Source: an uncultured Clostridia bacterium (GTDB lineage Bacteria > Bacillota > Clostridia > Oscillospirales > Acutalibacteraceae). Taken from it: DNA of 5,676 nt. The notes under the pieces were generated by a model. The model searched no databases. It was not told the origin of the DNA and worked only from the letters and a program-made list of their open reading frames with translations. Shown here piece after piece: positions 1-5,578 of this stretch (within the stretch, counting starts at the first letter, position 1; each line of letters starts with the position of its first letter). The stretch lies in contig CALEIO010000212.1 in the NCBI GenBank assembly GCA_937875885.1, forward strand, positions 1 to 5,676, read 5' to 3'. A program made the position numbers and the translations under genes.

Positions 1-40
1 ATCAATACTGTACATAAATAAAAACAAAAACTTTTTAAAA

Positions 41-45
41 AGGAG
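41..45 (+). promoter_or_regulatory. Ribosome binding site of the TPR gene
   Basis: AGGAG lies 10 bases before the ATG at 56, inside an A-rich leader. The spacing is slightly long but usable. Bacteroidota genes often lack a strong Shine-Dalgarno site and rely on an A-rich leader, and both are present here. In the remaining bases 1-40 I see no Bacteroidota-type promoter (no TAnnTTTG element), so the promoter is probably outside the window. Confidence 0.55.
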
Positions 46-55
46 AAAAAGAATT

Positions 56-1138
56 ATGAAAAAGACTCTATTGACAGCATCATTGTTGCTCCTTTCGGCA
101 ACACTTTCGTTTGGTCAAAAAGCACTTGTAGATCAAGCCTGGAGCTTGGCCAAAAAGACTGAGAAACCCGATTTCAAGACAGCCCGCAATACTATTCAAC
201 AAGCACTTGCAGGCGAGTCGGCTGAGGATGTTAAGGCATGGTATGTTGCCGGTAACATCGAGCAACGTTTCTATGAGAAAGAGAACGAGCAAGCTCAATT
301 TGGTATGGCAGTGAAAGAGGCTGAGATGGACCTCGCACTCGAGAATGGTTACAAATACTACCGCAAGGCTGTAGCCCTCGATACTCTTCCCAATGCCAAG
401 GGTAAAGTAAAACCCAAATACATCAAGAACATCCAAAAAGACTTGTTGGCTAACTCTGACGGTTACATCAACGCCGGTGTACGTTACTTCAACGCTCAAG
501 AGTACATGAAGGCTTATGAGATGTGGAACATCTTCATCGAGATCCGCGACCTTCCTTTCATGGCTCCTATGGCTAAGCAAATGCCCGCCGACTCAATCTA
601 CGCCATGCTCGAGTACAACGCAGCCTTGGCTGCACTCAATGCAGGTGATAGCGAGTTGACATTGAAAGCCTTGCTCCGCGCCAAAGGTAATGGCTATGAG
701 CAAAACAACGTTTACAAATTTATCGTTGGTCAATACGAGGCTGCTAAAGATACAGCTAACCTCATTGCTACCTTGAACGAGGGTAACGAGCTCTTCTCAA
801 ACCTCGACGTAGTTGCCACTAACCCCGACGGTACTACTTTCACTCAAAAGGAGAACTACTACAGCCTTCGTCTTATCAACCTCTACATCGCTGCCAACGA
901 TTATGAGAAAGCTATCAGCATCCTCAATGCCGTTGTAGCTAACGACCCCGAAAACCCCGAATTGTGGAACGTTAAGGGTCAACTCCTCGAGGCTCAAGGC
1001 GACATCGCCGGTGCTATCGAATGCTTCGACAAAGCACTCAAGATGAACCCCAACTTTGCTCTCGCAATGCACATCGATACAGATGAGTCCAATGCAGCAG
1101 GCCTTGCAGGCACAGTTGACGGCGAGATTATTCTCTGA
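56..1138 (+). CDS. Secreted tetratricopeptide-repeat (TPR) protein, Bacteroidota type, with a possibly foreign C-terminal tail
   Basis: The 360-residue protein begins with a typical signal peptide: two lysines, then a leucine/serine/alanine-rich core, with likely cleavage after SFG at residue 20, so it should act in the periplasm or at the envelope. The mature part is helical and TPR-like. Two clear units sit at about 267-298 (NDYEKAISILNAVVANDPEN) and 300-335, the second with W-x(2)-G-x-L, GD-x-AGAIECFDKAL and NPNFALA. The segment 27-170 (Gln-Ala-Trp start, a conserved WYVAGNIE patch, LPNAKGKV) resembles TPR proteins widespread in Prevotella and Bacteroides. TPRs bind partner proteins or peptides; the specific partner is unknown. 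Residues 339-360 do not continue the repeat pattern, and their codons (GCA for Ala, GGC for Gly, ACA for Thr) resemble the genes further right. I suspect a join near base 1070, so the natural protein may be longer. The start is supported by signal peptide and AGGAG. Confidence 0.85.
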   Translation: MKKTLLTASLLLLSATLSFGQKALVDQAWSLAKKTEKPDFKTARNTIQQALAGESAEDVKAWYVAGNIEQRFYEKENEQAQFGMAVKEAEMDLALENGYKYYRKAVALDTLPNAKGKVKPKYIKNIQKDLLANSDGYINAGVRYFNAQEYMKAYEMWNIFIEIRDLPFMAPMAKQMPADSIYAMLEYNAALAALNAGDSELTLKALLRAKGNGYEQNNVYKFIVGQYEAAKDTANLIATLNEGNELFSNLDVVATNPDGTTFTQKENYYSLRLINLYIAANDYEKAISILNAVVANDPENPELWNVKGQLLEAQGDIAGAIECFDKALKMNPNFALAMHIDTDESNAAGLAGTVDGEIIL

Positions 1139-1156
1139 TAACAAACAGATATTTTT

Positions 1157-1194
1157 GAGAGCAGACCTTTTGAGGGGTCTGCTCTTTTTGTTTT
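1157..1194 (+). terminator. Rho-independent terminator after the TPR-containing reading frame
   Basis: A 9-bp perfect stem (GAGCAGACC at 1159-1167 with GGTCTGCTC at 1176-1184), extended by an A-T and a G-U pair, closes an 8-base loop and is followed by TTTTTGTTTTG. It begins 20 bases after the stop codon at 1136-1138. Read on the minus strand the hairpin is not followed by a T run, so it would not serve the convergent GH31 gene, which has no terminator of its own visible here. Confidence 0.8.
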
Positions 1195-1196
1195 GT

Positions 1197-3188
1197 TTAT
1201 TTTGTGAGTTTTATGATATTGTTGGGGTTGGAGTAATCTTTGCTGAAGCCATCGTCGGTGTAGAGTGTGTACTCGTTACCGGAGCCGATGAGTTCAAGAT
1301 TCTTTCTGTCAAGTTCATCGGTGCTCTGGGCACTCTTGCACAGAGGAATAGCCTTGCCCTTGCGGATGAAGAATACAACCTCATTTTCGGGAATCTCTAC
1401 AAAATGGTGACCCTTGCTCATTTCCTCGAATGAGAGTTTGCCGTCTTTCATTCGTACAGCAGTCATATCTTCGGGCAGATATACATATCTTCCCATAGCA
1501 TTCTGTGTGTAAACAGGGGCAATCATAATCTCATCACCCAGAAGAATCTGGTCTTCGGTGTGCTTTGCTGTTTCATCATCGGGATAAACAAAAGCAAGGG
1601 GCTTGAACATCATATCACCGTTTAATGCTGCCTTCATATATTCGCTGTAAATATAGGGGATAAGGCGGTAGCGAAGGTCGATGATGTGCTTGAAGTCGAT
1701 AGGATTCTCAAACTGATAGCATTCCTGATTACGTGTGCCGCAAGCTGCGTGGTTACGCATAAGGGGAGTGAAGATGCCCAGGGAAAGCCATCTGAGAAGC
1801 AGGTCGCGTGTGCATTCACAGCCGAAGCCACCCAGGTCTGCGCCTACGTAAAGGAAGCCGCACATATTAAGACCGGGGAGCACGCGCAGCTCTGCAAGAA
1901 TGTGTGACCACCAGGAGTGGTTGTCACCTGTCCAGATACCACTGTAGCGGTGCATTCCGATGTAGGATGCTCTGGAGAAGAGGAGCATACGTTTGTCGGG
2001 CTCTGCTTCCATAAGACCTTCTGCGGCACTTCTTGTCATATTGTAACCATAAAGGTTGTGTACATCTTTGTGGCAGTATCTGCCCTGAGGTGTGTGATGA
2101 TAGAATCCGCTGTAGTCCTCGTCACAATTCTGACGGCTTCCGAAGTAACCTTTGAGGTCTTCAAAGCCCTGGAGTGTGAGGGTGTCTTTTTCTGCATATT
2201 CCTTAACAAGTTTGTGAGCATTGTCTACGCTTTTCTGTGAGTAGAAAATAGCAGGCTCGTTCATATCGTTCCAGAAACCCTCAATGCCCATATCGGTGAG
2301 AATCTTGTACTTTTTGCCAAACCAGAGTCTTGCATCTGGATTGAGAAAATCGGGGAAGTGGGTCATACCGGGCCATACACAAGCCTCAAAGGGTTTGCCG
2401 TCTTTATCTGTGCAGAAGTAGCCGTTTTTAACGCCCTCTTCATATACGTCGTAGCCATCTTCAATTTTTACACCTGCATCGATAATGGGGACAAGACGAA
2501 TATTCTGTTCTTTCATTTCATCGCAGAATTCCTTAAGGTCGCCGAAAGCCTTGCTGTCAACAGTAAAGTCCTTGTAGCGCTCCATATAGTCGATGTCCAG
2601 ATAAATAGCATCCAGGGGAATATCAAGGTCGCGGTAGCCTTTTGCAACACGTCTTACACTATCTCTCTCTGCATAGCTCCAACGGCTCTGAGTGTAGCCG
2701 AAAGCCCACAGGGGAGGAATGTAGCTCATACCTATGGCGTTTCTGAATTCACGTGTGATTTCCAGAGCGGAGTTGCCGTCGATGATGAATACGTTGATAT
2801 CTGTGTTATCTGTGCTTACAATAAGCTTGTCGCAGTAAGTGAATGCGATGTCAAAGTTAATGAGTGAAGGACAATCAAAGAAAACACCGAAGATGCGGTC
2901 TTTCTGCTCAATAATCATAAAGTTGTGAGCACCATAAAGTGAGTTTGTTGCTTCTGTGTGGTTAGGGTCGTCAGAGCAGAAACCTTTGTAGAGATAGCCT
3001 CTCTTGTTGATTCCACGTACAGATTCACCCAGACCGTACACAGCATCATTTTTATCAAGCTCCAGAGTGAACTTAAGACCTTTTGAGGTGTCAGTATCAA
3101 AATAAGGCACACAACCCTCCTCCACAGGCAGAGTTTTAATTACTGATTCTGTGTTAAAGGGAGTACCAAAAACATATTTTTTTATCAT
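1197..3188 (-). CDS. GH31 alpha-glucosidase, probably acting on alpha-1,6-linked (isomaltose-type) oligosaccharides
   Basis: The protein has 663 residues and hydrolyses terminal alpha-glucosidic bonds with retention of configuration. It has no signal peptide, so it should act in the cytoplasm on imported oligosaccharides. Order of parts: an N-terminal beta domain (1 to about 150) with YGLGESVRGINKRG at 51-64, a (beta/alpha)8 barrel, then C-terminal beta domains. In the barrel, the nucleophile is Asp308 in GFWNDMNEP and the acid/base is Asp422 in GIWTGDNHSWW. Other conserved patches are LDIDYMERYKDF (197-208) and VWPGMTHFPDF (271-281). From memory, length and layout match the characterised Blautia (Ruminococcus) obeum enzyme Ro-alphaG1, in which a Trp at the QSRW position favours alpha-1,6 linkages; here that residue is Trp170. 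The start at 3188 is chosen because AAAGGA lies 8 bases upstream; a longer frame beginning at 3245 starts almost at the predicted transcript start and has no binding site. The gene is complete and divergent from degV. Confidence 0.93.
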   Translation of the reverse strand: MIKKYVFGTPFNTESVIKTLPVEEGCVPYFDTDTSKGLKFTLELDKNDAVYGLGESVRGINKRGYLYKGFCSDDPNHTEATNSLYGAHNFMIIEQKDRIFGVFFDCPSLINFDIAFTYCDKLIVSTDNTDINVFIIDGNSALEITREFRNAIGMSYIPPLWAFGYTQSRWSYAERDSVRRVAKGYRDLDIPLDAIYLDIDYMERYKDFTVDSKAFGDLKEFCDEMKEQNIRLVPIIDAGVKIEDGYDVYEEGVKNGYFCTDKDGKPFEACVWPGMTHFPDFLNPDARLWFGKKYKILTDMGIEGFWNDMNEPAIFYSQKSVDNAHKLVKEYAEKDTLTLQGFEDLKGYFGSRQNCDEDYSGFYHHTPQGRYCHKDVHNLYGYNMTRSAAEGLMEAEPDKRMLLFSRASYIGMHRYSGIWTGDNHSWWSHILAELRVLPGLNMCGFLYVGADLGGFGCECTRDLLLRWLSLGIFTPLMRNHAACGTRNQECYQFENPIDFKHIIDLRYRLIPYIYSEYMKAALNGDMMFKPLAFVYPDDETAKHTEDQILLGDEIMIAPVYTQNAMGRYVYLPEDMTAVRMKDGKLSFEEMSKGHHFVEIPENEVVFFIRKGKAIPLCKSAQSTDELDRKNLELIGSGNEYTLYTDDGFSKDYSNPNNIIKLTK

Positions 3189-3196
3189 ATTAATCA

Positions 3197-3202
3197 TCCT
3201 TT
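3197..3202 (-). promoter_or_regulatory. Ribosome binding site that sets the GH31 start
   Basis: Read on the minus strand, AAAGGA stands 8 bases before the ATG at 3186-3188. The site partly overlaps another in-frame ATG at 3195-3197, so that ATG cannot use it. This favours the 663-residue protein over forms beginning 3 or 19 residues earlier. Confidence 0.8.
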
Positions 3203-3213
3203 CGCTGAAATAC

Positions 3214-3242
3214 TTGAAATGTTCATATTTATGAGATATAAT
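3214..3242 (+). promoter_or_regulatory. Predicted sigma-70/SigA-type promoter for the DegV gene
   Basis: TTGAAA (3214-3219) and a perfect TATAAT (3237-3242) are separated by exactly 17 bases. Transcription would start near 3249, giving a leader of about 85 bases before the ATG at 3334. The promoter lies inside the predicted GH31 leader and faces the GH31 promoter. Confidence 0.7.
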
Positions 3243-3260
3243 CATTACAGTAATAAAAAA

Positions 3261-3289
3261 AGTATAGCATAAAAACTTATTTTTTACAA
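3261..3289 (-). promoter_or_regulatory. Predicted sigma-70/SigA-type promoter for the GH31 gene
   Basis: On the minus strand TTGTAA (3289-3284) and TATACT (3266-3261) are separated by 17 bases, preceded by an A/T-rich spacer. Transcription would start near 3254, giving a leader of about 65 bases to the ATG at 3188. I did not find a clear catabolite-repression (cre) or LacI-type palindrome in the leader. Confidence 0.65.
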
Positions 3290-3315
3290 CCGCAATTACT
3301 TATGAAAATACTTCT

Positions 3316-3323
3316 AAAAGGAG
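3316..3323 (+). promoter_or_regulatory. Ribosome binding site of the DegV gene
   Basis: AAAAGGAG is followed by 10 bases and then the ATG at 3334. It is a strong Bacillota-type site and supports this start over the out-of-frame ATG at 3302. Confidence 0.75.
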
Positions 3324-3333
3324 ATATTCGGAT

Positions 3334-4191
3334 ATGGAAAACAAAGTTCTTTTATTTGCAGACAGCACTATTGACCTCACTCCTGAATTGTGTGAGAGAT
3401 ACAACATTCACACTGTTCCCATCTACATTGTTCTTAACGATAAAACCTACAAAGACGGCGAGATTACATCAGAGGAGATTTTTGACAATTACTATAAAAC
3501 AAAAGCTCTTCCCAAGACAGCAGCTATCAACATAAACGATATTGTAACAGCACTTCAGCCCTATGTGGATGAGGGTTACGAGATTGTTTACGTAAGCCTT
3601 GGCTCTGCACTTTCCAGTAGCTTCCGCAACAGCTGCCTTGCAGCAGAGGAGCTTGGCGGTAAGGTTTATCCTATTGATTCCTGCTCACTCAGCACAGGTG
3701 CAGGTCTTCTTGCGATTGAAGCAGCAGAGAGAATTGCAAAGGGTATGCCTGCAAAGCAGGTTGCAGAAGAGGTACAGGCTCTGAGCAAGAACAACCACGC
3801 AAGCTTTGTTCTTGATACTCTTGAGTTTCTCAAGGCAGGCGGCAGATGCTCTGCTTTGGCAGCATTCGGTGCAAACCTTCTTGGCCTTAAGCCCAGCATC
3901 AAGGTAAACAACGAAGAAAACGGTGCTATGGGTGTTGGTAAGAAATACCGCGGCAAGTATGATAAAATCATCTTTAACTATGTAGACGATACACTTGCAC
4001 AGTACGATAACCTTAAGACTGACCGTTGCTTTGTTACCTATTCCTCTATGGATGATGGTCTTGAGCAGAAAGTGCTTGAGTATGTTAAGGCAAAGGGTAT
4101 CTTCAAGGAGGTTTTCCTTACTCGTGCAAGCGGTACAATTTCAAGCCATTGTGGTCCCAACACACTTGGTGTTCTCTTTATGACAGAGTAA
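3334..4191 (+). CDS. DegV family protein (fatty-acid-binding, FakB-like)
   Basis: The protein has 285 residues, the usual length for this cytoplasmic family. FakB members hold one fatty acid in a buried tunnel and present it to the kinase FakA, which makes acyl-phosphate for phospholipid synthesis; that role is known for characterised members and inferred here. The N-terminal Rossmann-like domain opens with FADSTIDLTPEL (8-19), followed by a PKTAAIN loop (60-66), LGSALSSSFRNS (89-100) at the position of the usual SSGLSGTY-type motif, and IDSCSLSTGAGLL (114-126). The C-terminal domain carries DTLEFLKAGGRCSALAAFGA (161-180), the LGLKPSIKV strand (183-191) and a final SHCGPNTLGVLFM (271-283), all hallmarks of DegV. 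The loop and serine motifs differ from the textbook TSQPS and SSGLSGT forms, so lipid preference may differ. No fakA-like kinase gene is present in the window. The gene is complete, transcribed divergently from GH31, and ends at the shared terminator. Confidence 0.93.
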   Translation: MENKVLLFADSTIDLTPELCERYNIHTVPIYIVLNDKTYKDGEITSEEIFDNYYKTKALPKTAAININDIVTALQPYVDEGYEIVYVSLGSALSSSFRNSCLAAEELGGKVYPIDSCSLSTGAGLLAIEAAERIAKGMPAKQVAEEVQALSKNNHASFVLDTLEFLKAGGRCSALAAFGANLLGLKPSIKVNNEENGAMGVGKKYRGKYDKIIFNYVDDTLAQYDNLKTDRCFVTYSSMDDGLEQKVLEYVKAKGIFKEVFLTRASGTISSHCGPNTLGVLFMTE

Positions 4192-4204
4192 TATATCATA
4201 TAAA

Positions 4205-4240
4205 TAAAAACAGCATTCCGAATTGGAATGCTGTTTTTTT
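4205..4240. terminator. Bidirectional rho-independent terminator between the DegV and ZnuA genes
   Basis: An 11-bp perfect stem (AACAGCATTCC at 4209-4219 with GGAATGCTGTT at 4225-4235) has a 5-base loop. The A run before it and the T run after it extend the pairing and give a T tract in both directions. It begins 13 bases after the degV stop and lies directly beyond the stop of the convergent zinc-binding protein gene, so it can end both transcripts. Confidence 0.88.
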
Positions 4241-4244
4241 ATGT

Positions 4245-4745
4245 TCAATTAAGAGCTTTGCGCAGGGTTTCGGTGTTCTTTTGCATAAGGGAAAGATATG
4301 CTTCGCCTGAACTGAAATCATCTGCAGAGATGTTGTGGCAGGAGTAGAAAGTCATAATCTCCGCTCCTGTTTCATTGCTTATGGTGTTTGCTATTGTATC
4401 TGAACTGAGCTCGATTTTCAGCACAACGGGAATATTTTCCTCTTTAACTTTATCAATCAAAGCGGCTACCGTTGCGGCAGAGGGCTCTGTGTCGTCAGAG
4501 CAGCCTGAGAATGCTGCAAAGTGCTCAAGTGAATATTCCTGTGCAAAATATGTAAGCGGGAATCTGTCGGCGAAGACAAAGGTGTTGCGCTTTGCAGATT
4601 GTGTTATTTCTCTGAACTGAGCATCAAGAGCATTAAGCTCACTGATATATTCCTGAAGATTTTGTGTGTAGTAATCTGTATTTTTGGGGTCAAGAGTACA
4701 AAGCTGTGTGCAGATTTCTTCTGATATTTCTATTGCATTTTTTGG
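4245..4745 (-). CDS. Zinc/manganese ABC transporter substrate-binding protein (ZnuA/AdcA type), C-terminal part, 5'-truncated
   Basis: Reading the minus strand from 4745 to the TGA at 4245-4247 gives 166 residues of the C-terminal lobe of a ZnuA-type cluster A-I metal-binding protein, which in Bacillota is an extracellular lipoprotein that hands zinc or manganese to an ABC importer. It begins PKNAIEISEEICTQL, matching the region just after the family's HVW-x-SP metal-ligand motif. It continues with FVFADRFPLTYFAQEY, SGCSDDTEPSA, IDKVKEENIPVV and TFYSCHNIS, whose His is a likely metal ligand, and ends in a Leu/Asn-rich helix. The clostridial subfamily often has DRFP where others have His-Asp, so that change is not damage. 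The N-terminal lobe, the first His ligand and the lipobox are missing: homology stops at the Pro codon at 4743-4745. There is no ATG; only a late TTG at 4460 could initiate, giving 71 residues. The piece is either a pseudogene or one side of an assembly join. Confidence 0.8.
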   Translation of the reverse strand, partial: PKNAIEISEEICTQLCTLDPKNTDYYTQNLQEYISELNALDAQFREITQSAKRNTFVFADRFPLTYFAQEYSLEHFAAFSGCSDDTEPSAATVAALIDKVKEENIPVVLKIELSSDTIANTISNETGAEIMTFYSCHNISADDFSSGEAYLSLMQKNTETLRKALN

Positions 4746-4896
4746 TAAATGTTTTGTTTTGGCTTTGTAGATGTGCTTTTGTAGTGGGGAATATGGTTTG
4801 TTTTGGGTGTTTAGTGCTTCTTTGTGTTTGAGTTTATGGTGCCCGATGTTCTTGGGTGGTGCTGCTCGTTGCTTTTGTGTTGACTGAATTTGCTCG
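4746..4896. other. T/G-rich non-coding spacer of unknown nature
   Basis: On the plus strand bases 4741-4860 contain 60 T, 39 G, 13 A and 8 C, a skew not seen elsewhere in the window. The minus strand therefore has few stop codons, and the zinc-binding-protein frame stays open through it, but the encoded residues (many Lys, Gln, Asn, His) resemble no family I know and there is no start codon. It lies between the murE terminator and the broken end of the zinc-binding protein gene. It could be an extragenic repeat; I could not find a second copy in this window. Confidence 0.5.
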
Positions 4897-4944
4897 AAAA
4901 AAGCAGGAACACCGTTGAGGGGGTTGCTGCTCTCGGGTGTTCCT
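4897..4944 (-). terminator. Rho-independent terminator downstream of murE
   Basis: On the minus strand AGGAACACC (4944-4936) pairs perfectly with GGTGTTCCT (4913-4905), a 9-bp stem, followed by GC and six T (4902-4897). The 22-base loop is long, but GAG and CTC within it can add a small inner stem. It starts about 55 bases after the murE stop and has the correct orientation for that gene. Confidence 0.75.
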
Positions 4945-4999
4945 TGTTCGTAGGCGTTGCGCCTTGATTTCTTTAGTTTTGCTTTGCTGTTGTGCGGGG

Positions 5000-5578
5000 T
5001 CAGATTGCCTTGATGATATCTTCAATAATCTCGCGCTCGTCAAAGTGATATTTGATTCCCTTGATTTCCTGGTAATCCTCGTGGCCTTTGCCTGCCAGCA
5101 CAATGATGTCGCCGTCTTTTGCGTTTTCGATGCAATAACGGATGGCGTCTACACGGTTGGGGATGATGATGTATTCGCCCTTGGTTTTGTCGATGCCTGT
5201 TTTGATGTCGGCAAGAATATCGTGTACGCTTTCAAAACGGGAGTTATCCTCGGTGATTACAGAAAGGTCAGAGAGTCTGCCTGACACTTCGCCCATTTCA
5301 AAGCGGCGTGCTTTGGGGCGATCTCCGCCTGCGCCAAACATAGTAATGAGTCTTGTGGGGTTGTACTCTTTGAGAGTTGTGAGTACGCTTTCCATAGAAG
5401 CGGCGTTGTGAGCGTAGTCGATGAGCAGGGTATAGTTGCCTGGTACGGGAACTACCTCAACTCTGCCTTTAACCTTTACGGTGTCCAGACCCTTGAGGAT
5501 ATCCTCTTTGCTCACGTTCAGGTGGCGGCAAACGGAAATGGCGGCAAGAGCGTTATAAACGCTGAATCTGCCGGGGAT
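5000..5578 (-). CDS. murE: UDP-N-acetylmuramyl-tripeptide synthetase (MurE), C-terminal 192 residues, 5'-truncated
   Basis: MurE is the cytoplasmic ATP-dependent ligase that adds the third amino acid (meso-diaminopimelate or lysine) to UDP-MurNAc-L-Ala-D-Glu in peptidoglycan synthesis. The fragment covers the end of the central domain and the whole C-terminal Mur ligase domain. Numbering from Ile at 5576-5578: PGRFSVYNALAAI (2-14), DYAHNAASMESVL (54-66), MFGAGGDRPKARRFEMGE (80-97), DNSRFE (111-116) and AGKGHEDYQEI (162-172). The DNSR patch stands where the diaminopimelate-type enzymes have DNPR; the Arg that contacts diaminopimelate is kept, so that substrate is likely, though not certain. 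About 300 residues, including the P-loop, are missing. An in-frame ATG at 5597-5599 exists, but the seven residues it would add (MPACSPA) come from the GC-rich DNA and do not look like MurE. The gene stops at 5000-5002 and is followed by its own terminator. Confidence 0.85.
   Translation of the reverse strand: MPGRFSVYNALAAISVCRHLNVSKEDILKGLDTVKVKGRVEVVPVPGNYTLLIDYAHNAASMESVLTTLKEYNPTRLITMFGAGGDRPKARRFEMGEVSGRLSDLSVITEDNSRFESVHDILADIKTGIDKTKGEYIIIPNRVDAIRYCIENAKDGDIIVLAGKGHEDYQEIKGIKYHFDEREIIEDIIKAI

Noticed and set aside
80..580. Long minus-strand frames within the TPR gene (80-580 and 797-1144).
   Set aside because: They are antisense to a well-supported gene, rich in Cys, Leu and Val as expected for a mirror frame, and have no ribosome binding sites.
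1056..1433. Plus-strand frame crossing the TPR end and the GH31 end.
   Set aside because: It spans the terminator and the antisense of a conserved GH31 C-terminus. Its sequence is hydrophobic low-complexity in part and matches nothing known.
3198..3211. Near-palindrome CTTTCGCTGAAA in the GH31 leader as a cre or LacI-family operator.
   Set aside because: It does not fit the cre consensus, its symmetry is imperfect, and part of it is simply the ribosome binding site.
3189..3245. A 19-residue N-terminal extension of the GH31 protein, from the ATG at 3243-3245.
   Set aside because: It has no ribosome binding site, lies about 9 bases after the predicted transcript start, and extends beyond the family's usual N-terminus. 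The ATG at 3186-3188 has AAAGGA at good spacing.
4746..5028. Open minus-strand frame continuous with the zinc-binding protein, which could suggest a large fusion.
   Set aside because: The frame is open because the plus strand has few A bases. It has no start codon, runs through the murE terminator, and encodes residues unlike any known domain.
4834..5103. Minus-strand reading frame of 89 codons and plus-strand frame 4937-5284.
   Set aside because: Both overlap the murE end or its terminator in other frames and have no family-like pattern.
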